A stretch of DNA of 64,000 nucleotides from Pseudorhizobium banfieldiae (GTDB lineage: Bacteria; Pseudomonadota; Alphaproteobacteria; Rhizobiales; Rhizobiaceae): assembly GCF_000967425.1 (NCBI RefSeq), contig NZ_FO082820.1, forward strand, positions 930,001 through 994,000, in the 5' to 3' direction. Of the stretch, positions 46,446 to 55,535 are shown piece after piece. The position numbers and the translations under genes are program-made. The notes under the pieces are model-generated. The model was not told the origin of the DNA. It did no database searches and saw nothing but the letters and a program-made list of their open reading frames with translations. Position 1 is the stretch's first letter, and every line of letters starts with the position of its first letter.

Positions 46446-46893
46446 AACTCAGGCGCTCTCGTTGAATAGTACCGAGCCAATAACCTCCTTATGAAAGCAC
46501 ATTGTAAGGAAGAGTCAATAAGCGACTGAAATAACAAATGAAGTCTTGAATTCGAAATCAGACTATCTGTTAATTATTATGGTGCGGTGAGTTCTTGGAA
46601 AACTCAGTTATAGGTCGTGGCGGGGGATTTTACTGCTTTGTTTGGAGCGTTTCACTTCGTGGATCGAAAAACGATGCATTCAAACCGCATCGACTATCTT
46701 AGCTTAGGTGTTCGGCCATCGACACCCGCAGCTTTCGTACCGATTGCGGGAAGGTCGCGTGTCCACCCTCGGCCAGCGAAGCAGTAGGGATATCAAGTTC
46801 AACCATTGTATTCGATGCGGTCTAATCGCATCCATTTCGATCAACACAGAAGGGATGGCTTTCCCTTTTGGCGAAGCTTGCGTTTGAGCGAGA
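46446..46893. other. AT-rich gap of 448 bases
   Basis: No gene seen. AT-rich compared with the rest of the window, consistent with acquired DNA. An inverted repeat GATGCG-N7-CGCATC lies at 46814-46832. Confidence 0.5.
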
Positions 46894-47169
46894 CTACGGA
46901 ATCTGAAGAGTTGACCCCCAGCGCCCTCGACCCGGGCGAGGACGGAACGTCATGCCGGTAATGCGTCCTTCAACGTCGTAGGAGAAGGTTACGCCGCGCT
47001 GCTCGAAGACGCGCAGGATTTTTTCGAGCGTCTGGGGTGTGATGTCACCATCTTTTTCCAGCTTATACACCGTCCGTGACGAAACACCGGCAAGTTCCGC
47101 AAGCCTAACTTGATGCACCCCGATATATGCTCGCGCCGCCCGGGCAACATCGGGTTCAAGGACCATCAT
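46894..47169 (-). CDS. Single-HTH regulator, third module of a repeat family
   Basis: 91 aa, starting at ATGATG 47169/47166. One XRE-like HTH (ARAARAYIGVHQVRLAELAGVSSRTVYKLEKDG) followed by ILRVFEQRGVTFSYD, the same order as both modules of the gene upstream (..FYEDQGIEFLG). The start overlaps the preceding stop by about 11 bases, so the two are translated together. Probable DNA-binding partner. Confidence 0.7.
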   Translation of the reverse strand: MMVLEPDVARAARAYIGVHQVRLAELAGVSSRTVYKLEKDGDITPQTLEKILRVFEQRGVTFSYDVEGRITGMTFRPRPGRGRWGSTLQIP

Positions 47170-47770
47170 TTTGGTTACCTTCGTAGGAGATTCCTGGCTC
47201 ACTCCCCCGCGTTGCCTCTCCCACCACCCTCCAGCGAACTCCGACGCCGTAGAAAACGCCGCGCGACACGTCTCCCCAACCAAGAAACTCAATACCCCGC
47301 TCTTCATAGAAGGTCCGCAATCGGCGGCGAGCAGTCTCGTCGTTCGTAGTACCGGTCTCTAGAGCACGTAACTTGTGTTCTGAAATGGAGGTGACGCGGC
47401 ATACCTCCGACTGTTTCACGTCCAGGAGGGCTCGTGCGGCTGAGAACGCAAGGCCGGTGCTGTGCGAGTGGACAGGCGTTTGATCAGTTCCGACTGGCGG
47501 CAGCTGATTGGGCATCCTCCAGCGTGCCCCCAATCCCCTAACCACTCCTGTCGTCACATCGATTGTGCCCAGGAACTCGATACCTTGATCCTCGTAAAAC
47601 GAGCGAAGCCTCAAGAGCGTTGACGGGCGTGACATGGCAGCCGTCTCTGTGGCCTCGGCGGAAACCAGAGACTTCCTCGCGACACCTGTACGCTGTTCGA
47701 CATCTCGCTGGCTGAGGCCAAGGAGATGCCGAGCAACCCGCAAAGCATCGGCAGTGAGGTGCGCTGTCAT
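47156..47770 (-). CDS. Double-HTH regulator
   Basis: 204 aa with two tandem copies of one module. Copy 1: RVARHLLGLSQRDVEQRTGVARKSLVSAE (12-40), LLRLRSFYEDQGIEFLGTIDVTTGVVRGLGARW (52-84). Copy 2: SAARALLDVKQSEVCRVTSISEHKLRALE (110-138), RRLRTFYEERGIEFLGWGDVSRGVFYGVGVRW (149-180). XRE-like HTH followed by a short conserved beta segment. Divergent from the DUF6634 operon; inverted repeats lie at its start. Likely autorepressor and regulator of that operon. Confidence 0.75.
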   Translation of the reverse strand: MTAHLTADALRVARHLLGLSQRDVEQRTGVARKSLVSAEATETAAMSRPSTLLRLRSFYEDQGIEFLGTIDVTTGVVRGLGARWRMPNQLPPVGTDQTPVHSHSTGLAFSAARALLDVKQSEVCRVTSISEHKLRALETGTTNDETARRRLRTFYEERGIEFLGWGDVSRGVFYGVGVRWRVVGEATRGSEPGISYEGNQNDGP

Positions 47771-47894
47771 ACCGGCCTAAAGCCGGTTTCCACCGAGAAT
47801 GTCAATTTTCTCGTGTTTGGCGTCTTTAGTTACGCCGGAGACTCATGCTAATGGAGGTTTTGGTATCTTTTTGTTCTTGAGGTGAGGCTTGACG
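47771..47894. promoter_or_regulatory. Divergent control region with two inverted repeats
   Basis: CCGGC-CTAAA-GCCGG at 47772-47786 sits right before the HTH start; GGCGT-CTTTAGTT-ACGCC lies at 47819-47836. Both contain CTAAAG/CTTTAG at the centre, with centres about 48 bases apart. They are candidate operators for the HTH proteins. Confidence 0.45.
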
Positions 47895-48236
47895 ATGCGC
47901 GACTCATGGAGTTTGGAATGGCTAGAGCAAGGCCGGGAGGCCTTGATCGCTCAGCTTAGGCGACTGGCGGATGATCTAGAGACAGTCGGTAGAACCGACT
48001 GGCAGCCGCCGGATGCCGTGGACATCAATGACTGGTTCGTCGGGCGGCGGGCCGTTTCTTGTCTCGTGGGTCGGCCGCTAGGCCACCCATTCATCGACAA
48101 CGGCCACCCGATGGTATCCAGCGAGCTCTTCTTCATGGATGTGAAGCGCGGATACGCCCGGTCCTTCTCCAGATGGTATCGGCTTGGAACCGAGATGGTG
48201 GATGCGGATGACCAAACACGAGGGAGGCCGCAATGA
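47895..48236 (+). CDS. DUF6634 family protein
   Basis: 113 aa, soluble. Follows DUF6634: EWLEQGREALIAQLRRLADDLE, then DWFVGRRAVSCLVGRPLGHPFIDNGHPMVSSELFFMD and SFSRWYRLG. ATG 47895 is used, with GAGGTGAGG upstream; TTG 47889 is possible. Its stop overlaps the metallophosphoesterase start as ATGA. The family has no known activity. It is the first gene of the operon and may be a binding subunit. Confidence 0.75.
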   Translation: MRDSWSLEWLEQGREALIAQLRRLADDLETVGRTDWQPPDAVDINDWFVGRRAVSCLVGRPLGHPFIDNGHPMVSSELFFMDVKRGYARSFSRWYRLGTEMVDADDQTRGRPQ

Positions 48237-49018
48237 GAGCCTGGATACTCTCCGATCTGCACCTGGAGATGGACAGATCGCTGGACTGGCTCGAAATCCC
48301 AGACGCTGCTGTCTGCATTTGTGCCGGCGACGTTCTGGACGGCGGTGTCGTACCGACTGTCGAATTTCTCGGTGAGGTCATCGCGCCCCATATGCCGGTC
48401 GTGTTTGTGGCCGGTAACCACGAGTTCTACAGGGCGTCTGTCCGGGAAGGCATGGCCGCGGGCTATGAGGCGGCCAGGCGATACGATGGTGTCTATCTTC
48501 TCGAACGAGACGTCGTCCTTTTCGACCGTTTCCGTTTTGTGGGAGCTACGCTGTGGACCGACTTCATGCTGTTCGGCCATGCCGGTATTGCAATGGCCGA
48601 AGCTAAAGAGCGACTGAACGACTACCGACAGATCAAGCTCCAGAAGACACCGTTCAAGCGGTTCACTCCGCGCGAGAGCCAATACCTCCACAATCTGGCT
48701 AAGGTCGGAATCGAGCAGGTACTGTCGACGCCATCCCCTTTGCCGACGATCGTCGTAACACATCACGCGCCAAGCCTGATGTCTATACCGCGCCCTTTCC
48801 TGCATGACCCGCTGACGCCATCCTTCGCGTCGAATCTTGAAGCAAAGATTCTGGAGTATCAGCCGCTGCTGTGGGTGCACGGACACCTCCACACCCCAAG
48901 CGACTACTTGATCGGCCAGACCCGGGTAATCTGCAATCCGCGCGGATATCCCGATGAGGTCTCGCAAGTGTTCAATCCGGCGCTGGTTGTCGATCTTGCA
49001 GAGCTTGCCAATGGCTAA
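48233..49018 (+). CDS. Metallophosphoesterase
   Basis: 261-aa calcineurin-like phosphoesterase. All five blocks are present: D8 and H10 in SDLHLE, GD 32-33, GNHE 61-64, THHAPS, and HGHLH. A two-metal site is therefore predicted to be functional. The substrate is unknown and could be a nucleotide, phosphoprotein or nucleic acid. Overlapped at both ends (ATGA with DUF6634; 8 bases with the ATPase gene), hence strictly coupled. Confidence 0.88.
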   Translation: MRAWILSDLHLEMDRSLDWLEIPDAAVCICAGDVLDGGVVPTVEFLGEVIAPHMPVVFVAGNHEFYRASVREGMAAGYEAARRYDGVYLLERDVVLFDRFRFVGATLWTDFMLFGHAGIAMAEAKERLNDYRQIKLQKTPFKRFTPRESQYLHNLAKVGIEQVLSTPSPLPTIVVTHHAPSLMSIPRPFLHDPLTPSFASNLEAKILEYQPLLWVHGHLHTPSDYLIGQTRVICNPRGYPDEVSQVFNPALVVDLAELANG

Positions 49019-50975
49019 ATCGAGTACGAGACAGCCTGGTTGGCCGACAGATCAACAGCAGGACGGAAAGGGCCGTCAGGTGACCCTTCCGACCATTCTT
49101 GCGTATCTCGGTGTTGCAGCCGCGCTCCGCCCGCTGAGGAGGCTGAAGAAGAACGTTTTGGCAATCGTTCGCATCGAGACACCTAATGCCGTGGACAGTT
49201 ACATCGAAGCCATCAGATTGTTCTATCGACCCGCGGCCAGCGACGTCGCCGATCATGAAGAAGTCTGGGTGAAGCCCGTGACACCGTCGGGAAAAGGGCT
49301 ACGCGCTGAGGATGAGCTGTTCTACGCCGCTCAAGAAAGAAAAGTCGCGATCCTCGTCTGCGAAAACCAAACCAAGTTTGAGGACGATACCCTTCTGTTC
49401 TGTGACCTGGAGATTCCAGTACCACGGCCAACAGCACGTCAGGTCGCGATCGTATTCAGCCACTTCGGTCAACACTTGACCGAAGCTGATATCAAGCTCG
49501 TGCTGTCTGCGACGTGGAGAAATTTGCGTTTCGCCTTTCCGCCGGGCCGGTCGCTGGTTGATGGGTTGAGACGTTTGCGGGCGGTCCAGCAACTAAAGGC
49601 ACCCGCGGAGCCAGCACCTAGATCACAAGGACCTACTCTTCGTGAACTAAATGGCTTTGGCGAGGCAACTGAATGGGGCCTTGAGCTTGCCCTAGACCTT
49701 GCTGACTACAAATCCGGAAAAATCGGATGGCAGGACGTAGATACGGGCGTTCTTCTGTCCGGACCACCAGGTACCGGCAAAACGATGTTCGCTGACGCAT
49801 TGGCGCGGACGTGCAACGTCCCAATGGTCTTCGCTTCGTCTGCTCAATGGCAGGCCGCCGGACACCTGAACGACTTTCTGAAGGCGATGAATTTCTCATT
49901 CGATGAGGCGGCGTCCAAGGCACCGTGCATCTTGTTCATCGACGAGATTGACGCGTTCGGTGACCGTGCGGTGGATGATCACAACGCGGACTACAAACGG
50001 CAAGCGATCAACGGCTTTCTCGAGCTCCTGGATGGCTTCAATCGTCGGACCGGCGTAGTCGTCGTCGGCGCAACCAATCTTCCTTCAAAACTTGATCCGG
50101 CGATCAAGCGAGCCGGAAGGCTGGACAAACACATTCCGATCCCTCTGCCAAATGCAGAAGCCCGCTCGCATATTTTCCGGTTCCATTCAGGTCTTGATAT
50201 TCCGACCGCGCATCGGGAGCAATTTCTCCGCTCGACCCAGGGGATGGCTGGAGCCGATATCCAACAACTGGTCCGGGATGCAAGGCGGCGCGCGAGACGG
50301 GCATCGCGTCCGCTAGAGGTGGATGATGTCGTCAGCCTCTTGCCAAGTCTGCACCCCATCCCGTCGGAACATCTTCGCGCAAATGCGATTCATGAAGCTG
50401 GCCACGCGATCGTCGGCCTTGAGCTACTTGCCGGGGAATTGGAGTTGGTCCGCATACTGGACAGCGTCACGCTACGAAGGCCGGAAATCGTGGGCGGTGC
50501 GGTGTTCGCCCAGGCCGCCGTAGGAAGAAAAAATCGAAGATTCTACCTTGACCAGATTGCCCTGTACTTGGCTGGGATTGCCGCGGAGATACTGGTACTA
50601 GGAGACCACTCTGACGGCGGAACGGGCGGAAACGAAGCCGACTTGGCCCGCGCGACCGAAGTTGCGACGTTGATGGAGACAAGTTTCGGCTTAGGCAGAA
50701 CACTAATGGTCGAGGTGGTCGAAGATGCGGATTTGCCAAAGTTGCGGTTACGCGACGCGGACCTTCGTCGGGCTGTGCACCGAACGCTTGAACAGCAGAG
50801 GGAACGCGCGATCTCGATCCTGAACAATAACCGCGCCGCGCTGGATGAGATTGTTGAGGAACTGCTAGTCGTCCGTAAATTATCCGGAGCGGAAGTGGGC
50901 TCGATCATCTGCAAACACAAACGGCCGTCTAATGAGGGGTCGCCAGGTGCGTCCGGGAAGTTCTTAGAGCAGTAA
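49011..50975 (+). CDS. AAA+ ATPase fused to an FtsH-type (M41) metalloprotease
   Basis: 654 aa. Residues 1-210 form an N-terminal domain of unknown fold. AAA+ module: Walker A GPPGTGKT 251-258, Walker B CILFIDEID 306-314, and an SRH-like segment TGVVVVGATN..AIKRAGRLDKHI. The protease domain has HEAGH at 461-465 and an NEADLARATEVATLMETSFG segment (541-560) with the third metal ligand, Asp544. Unlike FtsH it has no transmembrane helices, so it should be a soluble unfoldase-protease. Third gene of the DUF6634-phosphoesterase operon. Confidence 0.88.
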   Translation: MAKSSTRQPGWPTDQQQDGKGRQVTLPTILAYLGVAAALRPLRRLKKNVLAIVRIETPNAVDSYIEAIRLFYRPAASDVADHEEVWVKPVTPSGKGLRAEDELFYAAQERKVAILVCENQTKFEDDTLLFCDLEIPVPRPTARQVAIVFSHFGQHLTEADIKLVLSATWRNLRFAFPPGRSLVDGLRRLRAVQQLKAPAEPAPRSQGPTLRELNGFGEATEWGLELALDLADYKSGKIGWQDVDTGVLLSGPPGTGKTMFADALARTCNVPMVFASSAQWQAAGHLNDFLKAMNFSFDEAASKAPCILFIDEIDAFGDRAVDDHNADYKRQAINGFLELLDGFNRRTGVVVVGATNLPSKLDPAIKRAGRLDKHIPIPLPNAEARSHIFRFHSGLDIPTAHREQFLRSTQGMAGADIQQLVRDARRRARRASRPLEVDDVVSLLPSLHPIPSEHLRANAIHEAGHAIVGLELLAGELELVRILDSVTLRRPEIVGGAVFAQAAVGRKNRRFYLDQIALYLAGIAAEILVLGDHSDGGTGGNEADLARATEVATLMETSFGLGRTLMVEVVEDADLPKLRLRDADLRRAVHRTLEQQRERAISILNNNRAALDEIVEELLVVRKLSGAEVGSIICKHKRPSNEGSPGASGKFLEQ

Positions 50976-51404
50976 GCATCTGGGCCTAACTTCTCGCCGG
51001 CATTAGAATGGAACTGAGATGACAAGAGGCGATGATCACACAGATTCCACTTTAGATGCAGGCGAGTCACTGGGCTCGGGTTTGGATGAAGCTGGATGGC
51101 AGCCCCATGACCGGCGAATACTTTTGAAGCCACGACTGCGCTATCCTGGTCTTCGCCGGTATGCCCTGACACTAGCGGGAGATCGAAAGGAATGAGAGGC
51201 TCAACCTTGAACCCCGTAAGAAATGGGGCGTTAGCATCGTCAATTCACCCAGGACGACGGGCGTCTCTTGCTTCGCGCGTGGAGCAGACATGTCTACACA
51301 TGTCGATGAAGACACTGTTGAAGACGTAAAGAAACACCAGGGGGTTCCCACCAAGTGAACAATTGGGTGCGTTAGCGAGCTCAGGGCGGAATATTTGGCC
51401 ACCT
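50976..51404. other. Gap of 429 bases, mostly uncharacterised
   Basis: Contains the weak 58-codon frame listed separately. After it, a different plus frame (51196-51355, ..LEPRKKWGVSIVNSPRTT.., ..DEDTVEDVKKHQ..) has coding character but no start, suggesting a gene remnant. Confidence 0.35.
51019..51195 (+). CDS. Possible small protein (58 aa)
   Basis: Open frame MTRGDDHTDSTLDAGESLG followed by a basic half ending GLRRYALTLAGDRKE. Downstream of the ATPase operon on the same strand, with a weak ribosome site. Not recognised; may be chance. Confidence 0.25.
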   Translation: MTRGDDHTDSTLDAGESLGSGLDEAGWQPHDRRILLKPRLRYPGLRRYALTLAGDRKE

Positions 51405-53861
51405 TCAGAAAGGTCCGCGGCTTGCGGCTTTGCCTTTAGTCTCGGGCGAGATCAGGTCCGCAACGTCTTCAAGGAGCGGCTTCAATTTCTCATGGTCGGC
51501 TTTCGCCATGCCATTTTCGATTGCTGATGACCAATGATCGTATTGCCACAGTGAGGCGGCGCGCCCTCGAATCTCCATGGCTGCGCGATCACGAAGCTCT
51601 TTTTCGGGCAAACCTCCAGCCGTCATCCCCGCGCTGATTTCTGCCTTTAGCCGAGTCTCCGAAACGGCGTCGTCAGCGAGAAGCGCGAGCGTCACGAGCC
51701 CGTAGACGCCCCGTTCCAGAGTCGCCCAGCCGGTTTGGTATCGGCCTGCTTTGAATGTCCACGACAACAGCATTTTCCCGATGTCGTCCGCAAGTTCTGG
51801 GCAGCCGCGCCTGCGCGCATCCACCGCCGCTTCGAACAGCGTTTCGGTCATCCCGAAATTCTCGACGAATTTCACGGTCTCTTCGTCATCGGGCACCCAG
51901 GTGAAGACCGCGATCAGCCAAGCCGCGTGTTTGCGCAGTTCCTGCTGTCTGTGCTCGTCACAAGCAGCGGCGTTCGACACAGCGATCAACATCGTGGTAA
52001 CCGCCTTGATCCAGTGGATCATGTCGAACGTGAATTGCGAACGCTTTTCGATGGCATGAAGGAGCAGGTCCTTCTCGGTCTGATACATCCCATCCGCCCA
52101 TTCCCGGAAGTTGTCGATAACGTGCCGGGCATTCACGTCGTCCGCCGGTGCTTCCGCGACCGCGTTGACAAGTTCGGAGAGCCGCACCGTGAGCCCTTGA
52201 GCACTCGTGGCTGAGTAGTATGGGGCGAGATAGGCGCTGTGGACGCTCATCAACGGCGCGTCCGGCAAGGTCATGAATAGCTTGGCGATCAGCTTCATGC
52301 TATTGCGGATATCCCGCGCCGCGAACTGGACTTCCCGCGAATTTGTCCGCAACAGGTTGAAGCTTAGGCGCGCGAGCTGCGCAACCCCGGTAGAAGTGAC
52401 GGGCCGGTAATCCTCGCGCACCACCCCGGCACACGAAATGATGCCGATCTTCTGCACCAGCGTTGTGATGCCTTGCGGGCCGTCTGCTGCAAGCAGCATG
52501 TCGGCACATCGCCCCATCAGCCGCACGCCTTCCATGAGTACATCTGGCGCGTTGTGCGGCACAATCCGCTCTACCTCGCCTGTGAGGTACCCCGCCGCCA
52601 GATGCGCGTGCGTCTTCGACGCGTGAGGGGTCGCATAATCGATTGTCAAGTAAACCCGCACGAGATCGGCCATCGCCTGTAGTGCTTGTTCGATCTGCTG
52701 TTCATCGCTGCGCGAGACCCCTATACGCGCCGTCTGCCGTAGATGCTCAAGCGTATCATTGATGAAACCATCCGAGGCGAGGGGGTTATCAAACATTAGC
52801 TGATTGGCGAAGAAGGTCCTTTCCTTAGCTTTGACATAGGCGGCATTGACCCTGATGATCGCGTTCATCGCCACAGCGCTGACCTCATAGTCGCCTTGCT
52901 CGGCATAGCGGCGTGCGAACGACACGGCATAGCGCACGCTCTGCTGCGCCCCATCCGTCCAGCCCCTATTGAGCTGAAAGAACGCGGTGCGCTTCAGGTC
53001 ATGCTGGGGGGCGTAGGGATCGGCCTGTAGCTCTTTGCTGCCATCCGACAACAGCGGTGCCGCGCGTTTCGCTCGTCTCGCCCACGCTCGCAACTCGCGC
53101 TCCGTCTGACGAACGACCATGTCGAGTTGCCGCACCGGGTTCACCAGAATCAGCGCACGACGGTAGCCATAGAGGAACAGTCCGAGGATGATTCCTGTGC
53201 CCCAGAAAGCCGCAAACACGAAGATGCCGATTCGCTTCGGCTCTTGGATAAGCGACAGTCCGGCTATGGCCACCGCGAGAAGAAATGTCGCCGCAAACGC
53301 GCTTAGAAGTCTCCGATCAGCACTTAGCCTGCGGAACAGACCGTGCGGCATCCTTTCAATGTTGACCTGCATTGCGAACAGCACGAGCGACGAAACGATG
53401 GCCGCCGCTCCGATCAGCGCTCCGCCAATGGTAAGGAACAGCGACCGCAACAATGCTAGTCGCGCTTCGGTCACGAAACTCCGTTCGAGTATCCCTTGAA
53501 GAGTCGGAATCCATGACGCGCTGATGATGATCAATACCAGTAGCGAGATGATCGTCGCGTACGGGCCGTGCCGTCGTTGCCAGACCAGATACCTGTAACG
53601 GAAGCTATACAGCCGCTGCCAAAGCATTGCCCTCAGACGCGCCAATTTGAACAACGCGTGCCGAGCCTTCCTCTTGCAACGTCGCGATAGCAAGCGGAAA
53701 CGGGCTCGGAGCCTCTTCCAGATCATCTTGGCACTTTTCGCCAGTCGCTCAAATTCCATTGCCGTCGCCATCACGAATGCCGATGCCGTCCTGACCCGTT
53801 TCGTCACGACGATATCGGTTGGATGTGAGGGTGCTGGAGTTCTCTTTTCAACACTGCACAC
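51405..53861 (-). CDS. Large membrane protein with long helical cytoplasmic domain
   Basis: 818 aa, or 788 from the ATG at 53771. A very basic N-terminus (30 or more Arg/Lys in residues 35-100), then about four hydrophobic helices (near 102-122, 140-167, 188-208 and 214-232), then about 580 residues of soluble, mostly helical sequence with no recognised catalytic motif. The layout recalls DUF2254-type or sensor/effector membrane proteins, but no family is assigned. Convergent with the AAA-protease operon. Confidence 0.7.
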   Translation of the reverse strand: MCSVEKRTPAPSHPTDIVVTKRVRTASAFVMATAMEFERLAKSAKMIWKRLRARFRLLSRRCKRKARHALFKLARLRAMLWQRLYSFRYRYLVWQRRHGPYATIISLLVLIIISASWIPTLQGILERSFVTEARLALLRSLFLTIGGALIGAAAIVSSLVLFAMQVNIERMPHGLFRRLSADRRLLSAFAATFLLAVAIAGLSLIQEPKRIGIFVFAAFWGTGIILGLFLYGYRRALILVNPVRQLDMVVRQTERELRAWARRAKRAAPLLSDGSKELQADPYAPQHDLKRTAFFQLNRGWTDGAQQSVRYAVSFARRYAEQGDYEVSAVAMNAIIRVNAAYVKAKERTFFANQLMFDNPLASDGFINDTLEHLRQTARIGVSRSDEQQIEQALQAMADLVRVYLTIDYATPHASKTHAHLAAGYLTGEVERIVPHNAPDVLMEGVRLMGRCADMLLAADGPQGITTLVQKIGIISCAGVVREDYRPVTSTGVAQLARLSFNLLRTNSREVQFAARDIRNSMKLIAKLFMTLPDAPLMSVHSAYLAPYYSATSAQGLTVRLSELVNAVAEAPADDVNARHVIDNFREWADGMYQTEKDLLLHAIEKRSQFTFDMIHWIKAVTTMLIAVSNAAACDEHRQQELRKHAAWLIAVFTWVPDDEETVKFVENFGMTETLFEAAVDARRRGCPELADDIGKMLLSWTFKAGRYQTGWATLERGVYGLVTLALLADDAVSETRLKAEISAGMTAGGLPEKELRDRAAMEIRGRAASLWQYDHWSSAIENGMAKADHEKLKPLLEDVADLISPETKGKAASRGPF

Positions 53862-54312
53862 AGACGTTCGAGATCGTGATGGTTTCTAGTTTCGGGACCT
53901 GCGTACGCGATATCCTCATTGTGTCCTTCGATCGAGGCGTCCAAACCTCGATCAGAGCCTTCGCTACACATTGTGCACGATCAAACAGACATCTGCCAAT
54001 TAGGGTTCTTCGTCGAAAGCGGTGTTTTCCTCGCACGTTGACCAAGCTCGATTGGGCTTTCCGAAAAATGCCGATACGACATTGACGGCAAGAATGCGCC
54101 ACTAGCGGACATGCAATTATGCCCGCCGAACGCCGCAGCGGCATCGATCACGGTGCACTCTGGCGAGGGGCGAAATCACCATCAGCCGGAGACCCTGGCG
54201 TTGACTTCTGTACTTTGCGCCCTACTTCGAACCCATCGTCGGAAACCGATCATGTAGGCGCTGACGGCTGAGGGTTACTACGTGCTCCCGCCTGCTCAAT
54301 GGGAGGCGTGTC
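53862..54312. other. Gap of 451 bases
   Basis: No gene or clear repeat was seen. It contains the promoter sides of the large membrane protein and of the Crp-family gene. Confidence 0.45.
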
Positions 54313-55065
54313 ATGTCAGCCATCTCTTCCTCGTCCATCAGGAACGTTCTGCTTTCGAAACTGCCGCCCGAAGAGCTGGCAAAATTCTCTACCGACCTTG
54401 AGAGATTAGAGTTGCCGAAAGGCTTCCTGATCGCGGCGTTCAACGACCCAATAGACCATGTCTATTTTCCTGATTCAGGTATCGGCTCGGTAGTCGCGGT
54501 CTCGCCTGAGGGAAACAAGGCTGAAGCGGGTATGTTTGGACGAGAGGGCTTTTCTCCCGTGCAAGCCGCAGTTGGGGCTGAGATAAGCCCTCATGAGATC
54601 GTCATGCAACACTCCGGCAGCGGCCACCGCATCACCTCTCGGCGCTTCCTTGAGGCAATGGAGTGCAGCCCCCTGTTCGCGCATCTCGTCGCCTCTTACA
54701 GCCAGGCCTTGGCTATCCAAGTGACCTATACTGCCTTGTCCAACGTCAGCCATCCGGTGGATGAAAGATTGGCTCGCTGGCTTTTGATGTGTCACGACAG
54801 GGTCGATGGCGACGAGTTGAACCTCACGCACGAATACATTTCGCTTATGCTCGCCGTTCGTCGGCCAAGCGTGACCACAGCGCTGCATGTTCTTGAAGGG
54901 AACCGCTTCATCCGGTCCGAAAGAGGGCGCATCCTCATTCGAGACAGAGCCGCTCTGGAAGAGTTTGCAAGAGATGCCTATGGCAAGCCCGAACAAGAAT
55001 ATGATCGGCTGATCGGCAAAAAGGACGGCTCCAGACCTTCAAACGTCGTGCCCCTGACGGGATAG
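54313..55065 (+). CDS. Crp/Fnr-family regulator
   Basis: 250 aa: cyclic-nucleotide-binding-like beta domain (residues 20-140) and a C-terminal winged HTH (LTHEYISLMLAVRRPSVTTALHVLEGNRFI). No Cys cluster of FNR is present, and the cAMP-site residues are not conserved, so the ligand is unknown. GGGAGGC stands before ATG 54313. A DUF6894 gene follows after 67 bases, a common pairing in rhizobia. Confidence 0.9.
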   Translation: MSAISSSSIRNVLLSKLPPEELAKFSTDLERLELPKGFLIAAFNDPIDHVYFPDSGIGSVVAVSPEGNKAEAGMFGREGFSPVQAAVGAEISPHEIVMQHSGSGHRITSRRFLEAMECSPLFAHLVASYSQALAIQVTYTALSNVSHPVDERLARWLLMCHDRVDGDELNLTHEYISLMLAVRRPSVTTALHVLEGNRFIRSERGRILIRDRAALEEFARDAYGKPEQEYDRLIGKKDGSRPSNVVPLTG

Positions 55066-55132
55066 GGAGAGTGGAACGGACAATGGGCGGTAGTGGCAGC
55101 GGAACCCAACCTGACCAGCAAGATTGGACACG

Positions 55133-55408
55133 ATGCCCCGGTACTTTTTTCACATGCGAGACAATGATGGTCTGTTGGAAGACCCCGATGGCTCCGAGGT
55201 TGCGGACCTCGACGCGGCGGTGAATGAGGCGAAGCTGGGAGCCCGTAGTCTCATGGCCGAGGACATTAGGCTGGGACGAGCGCTGCGGCCAATTTCCATC
55301 GAGATATCCGAGACAGACGGTCTGGTGCTGCAGACCGTCACCTTCCGTAACGTTCTCGACGAGCTGACTGCCGATCTATACGAGCATCAGGTTGGACGAA
55401 GGCGCTGA
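55133..55408 (+). CDS. DUF6894 family protein
   Basis: 91 aa. MPRYFFHMRDNDGLLEDPDGSEV, DLDAAVNEAKLGARSLMAEDI and IEISETDGLVLQTVTF follow the family closely. Small soluble alpha/beta protein of unknown role. ATG 55133 preferred to TTG 55124. Probably co-transcribed with the Crp-family gene. Confidence 0.85.
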   Translation: MPRYFFHMRDNDGLLEDPDGSEVADLDAAVNEAKLGARSLMAEDIRLGRALRPISIEISETDGLVLQTVTFRNVLDELTADLYEHQVGRRR

Positions 55409-55535
55409 GCCGGGATCGAGCCGCTGGGCGACCCGCCAGGCTTCTCCTGAGGTGAGACGTGTCCCAGCCTCGTCGCTCGGAAGATCAGAACCCCGAGATG
55501 GTGAAGCCCGAGGTCCCAGGCCAGGCAGCGACGAG

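Noticed and set aside
51172..51402. 76-codon minus frame before the large membrane protein end
   Set aside because: No ribosome site or protein character; a plus-strand remnant explains the region better.
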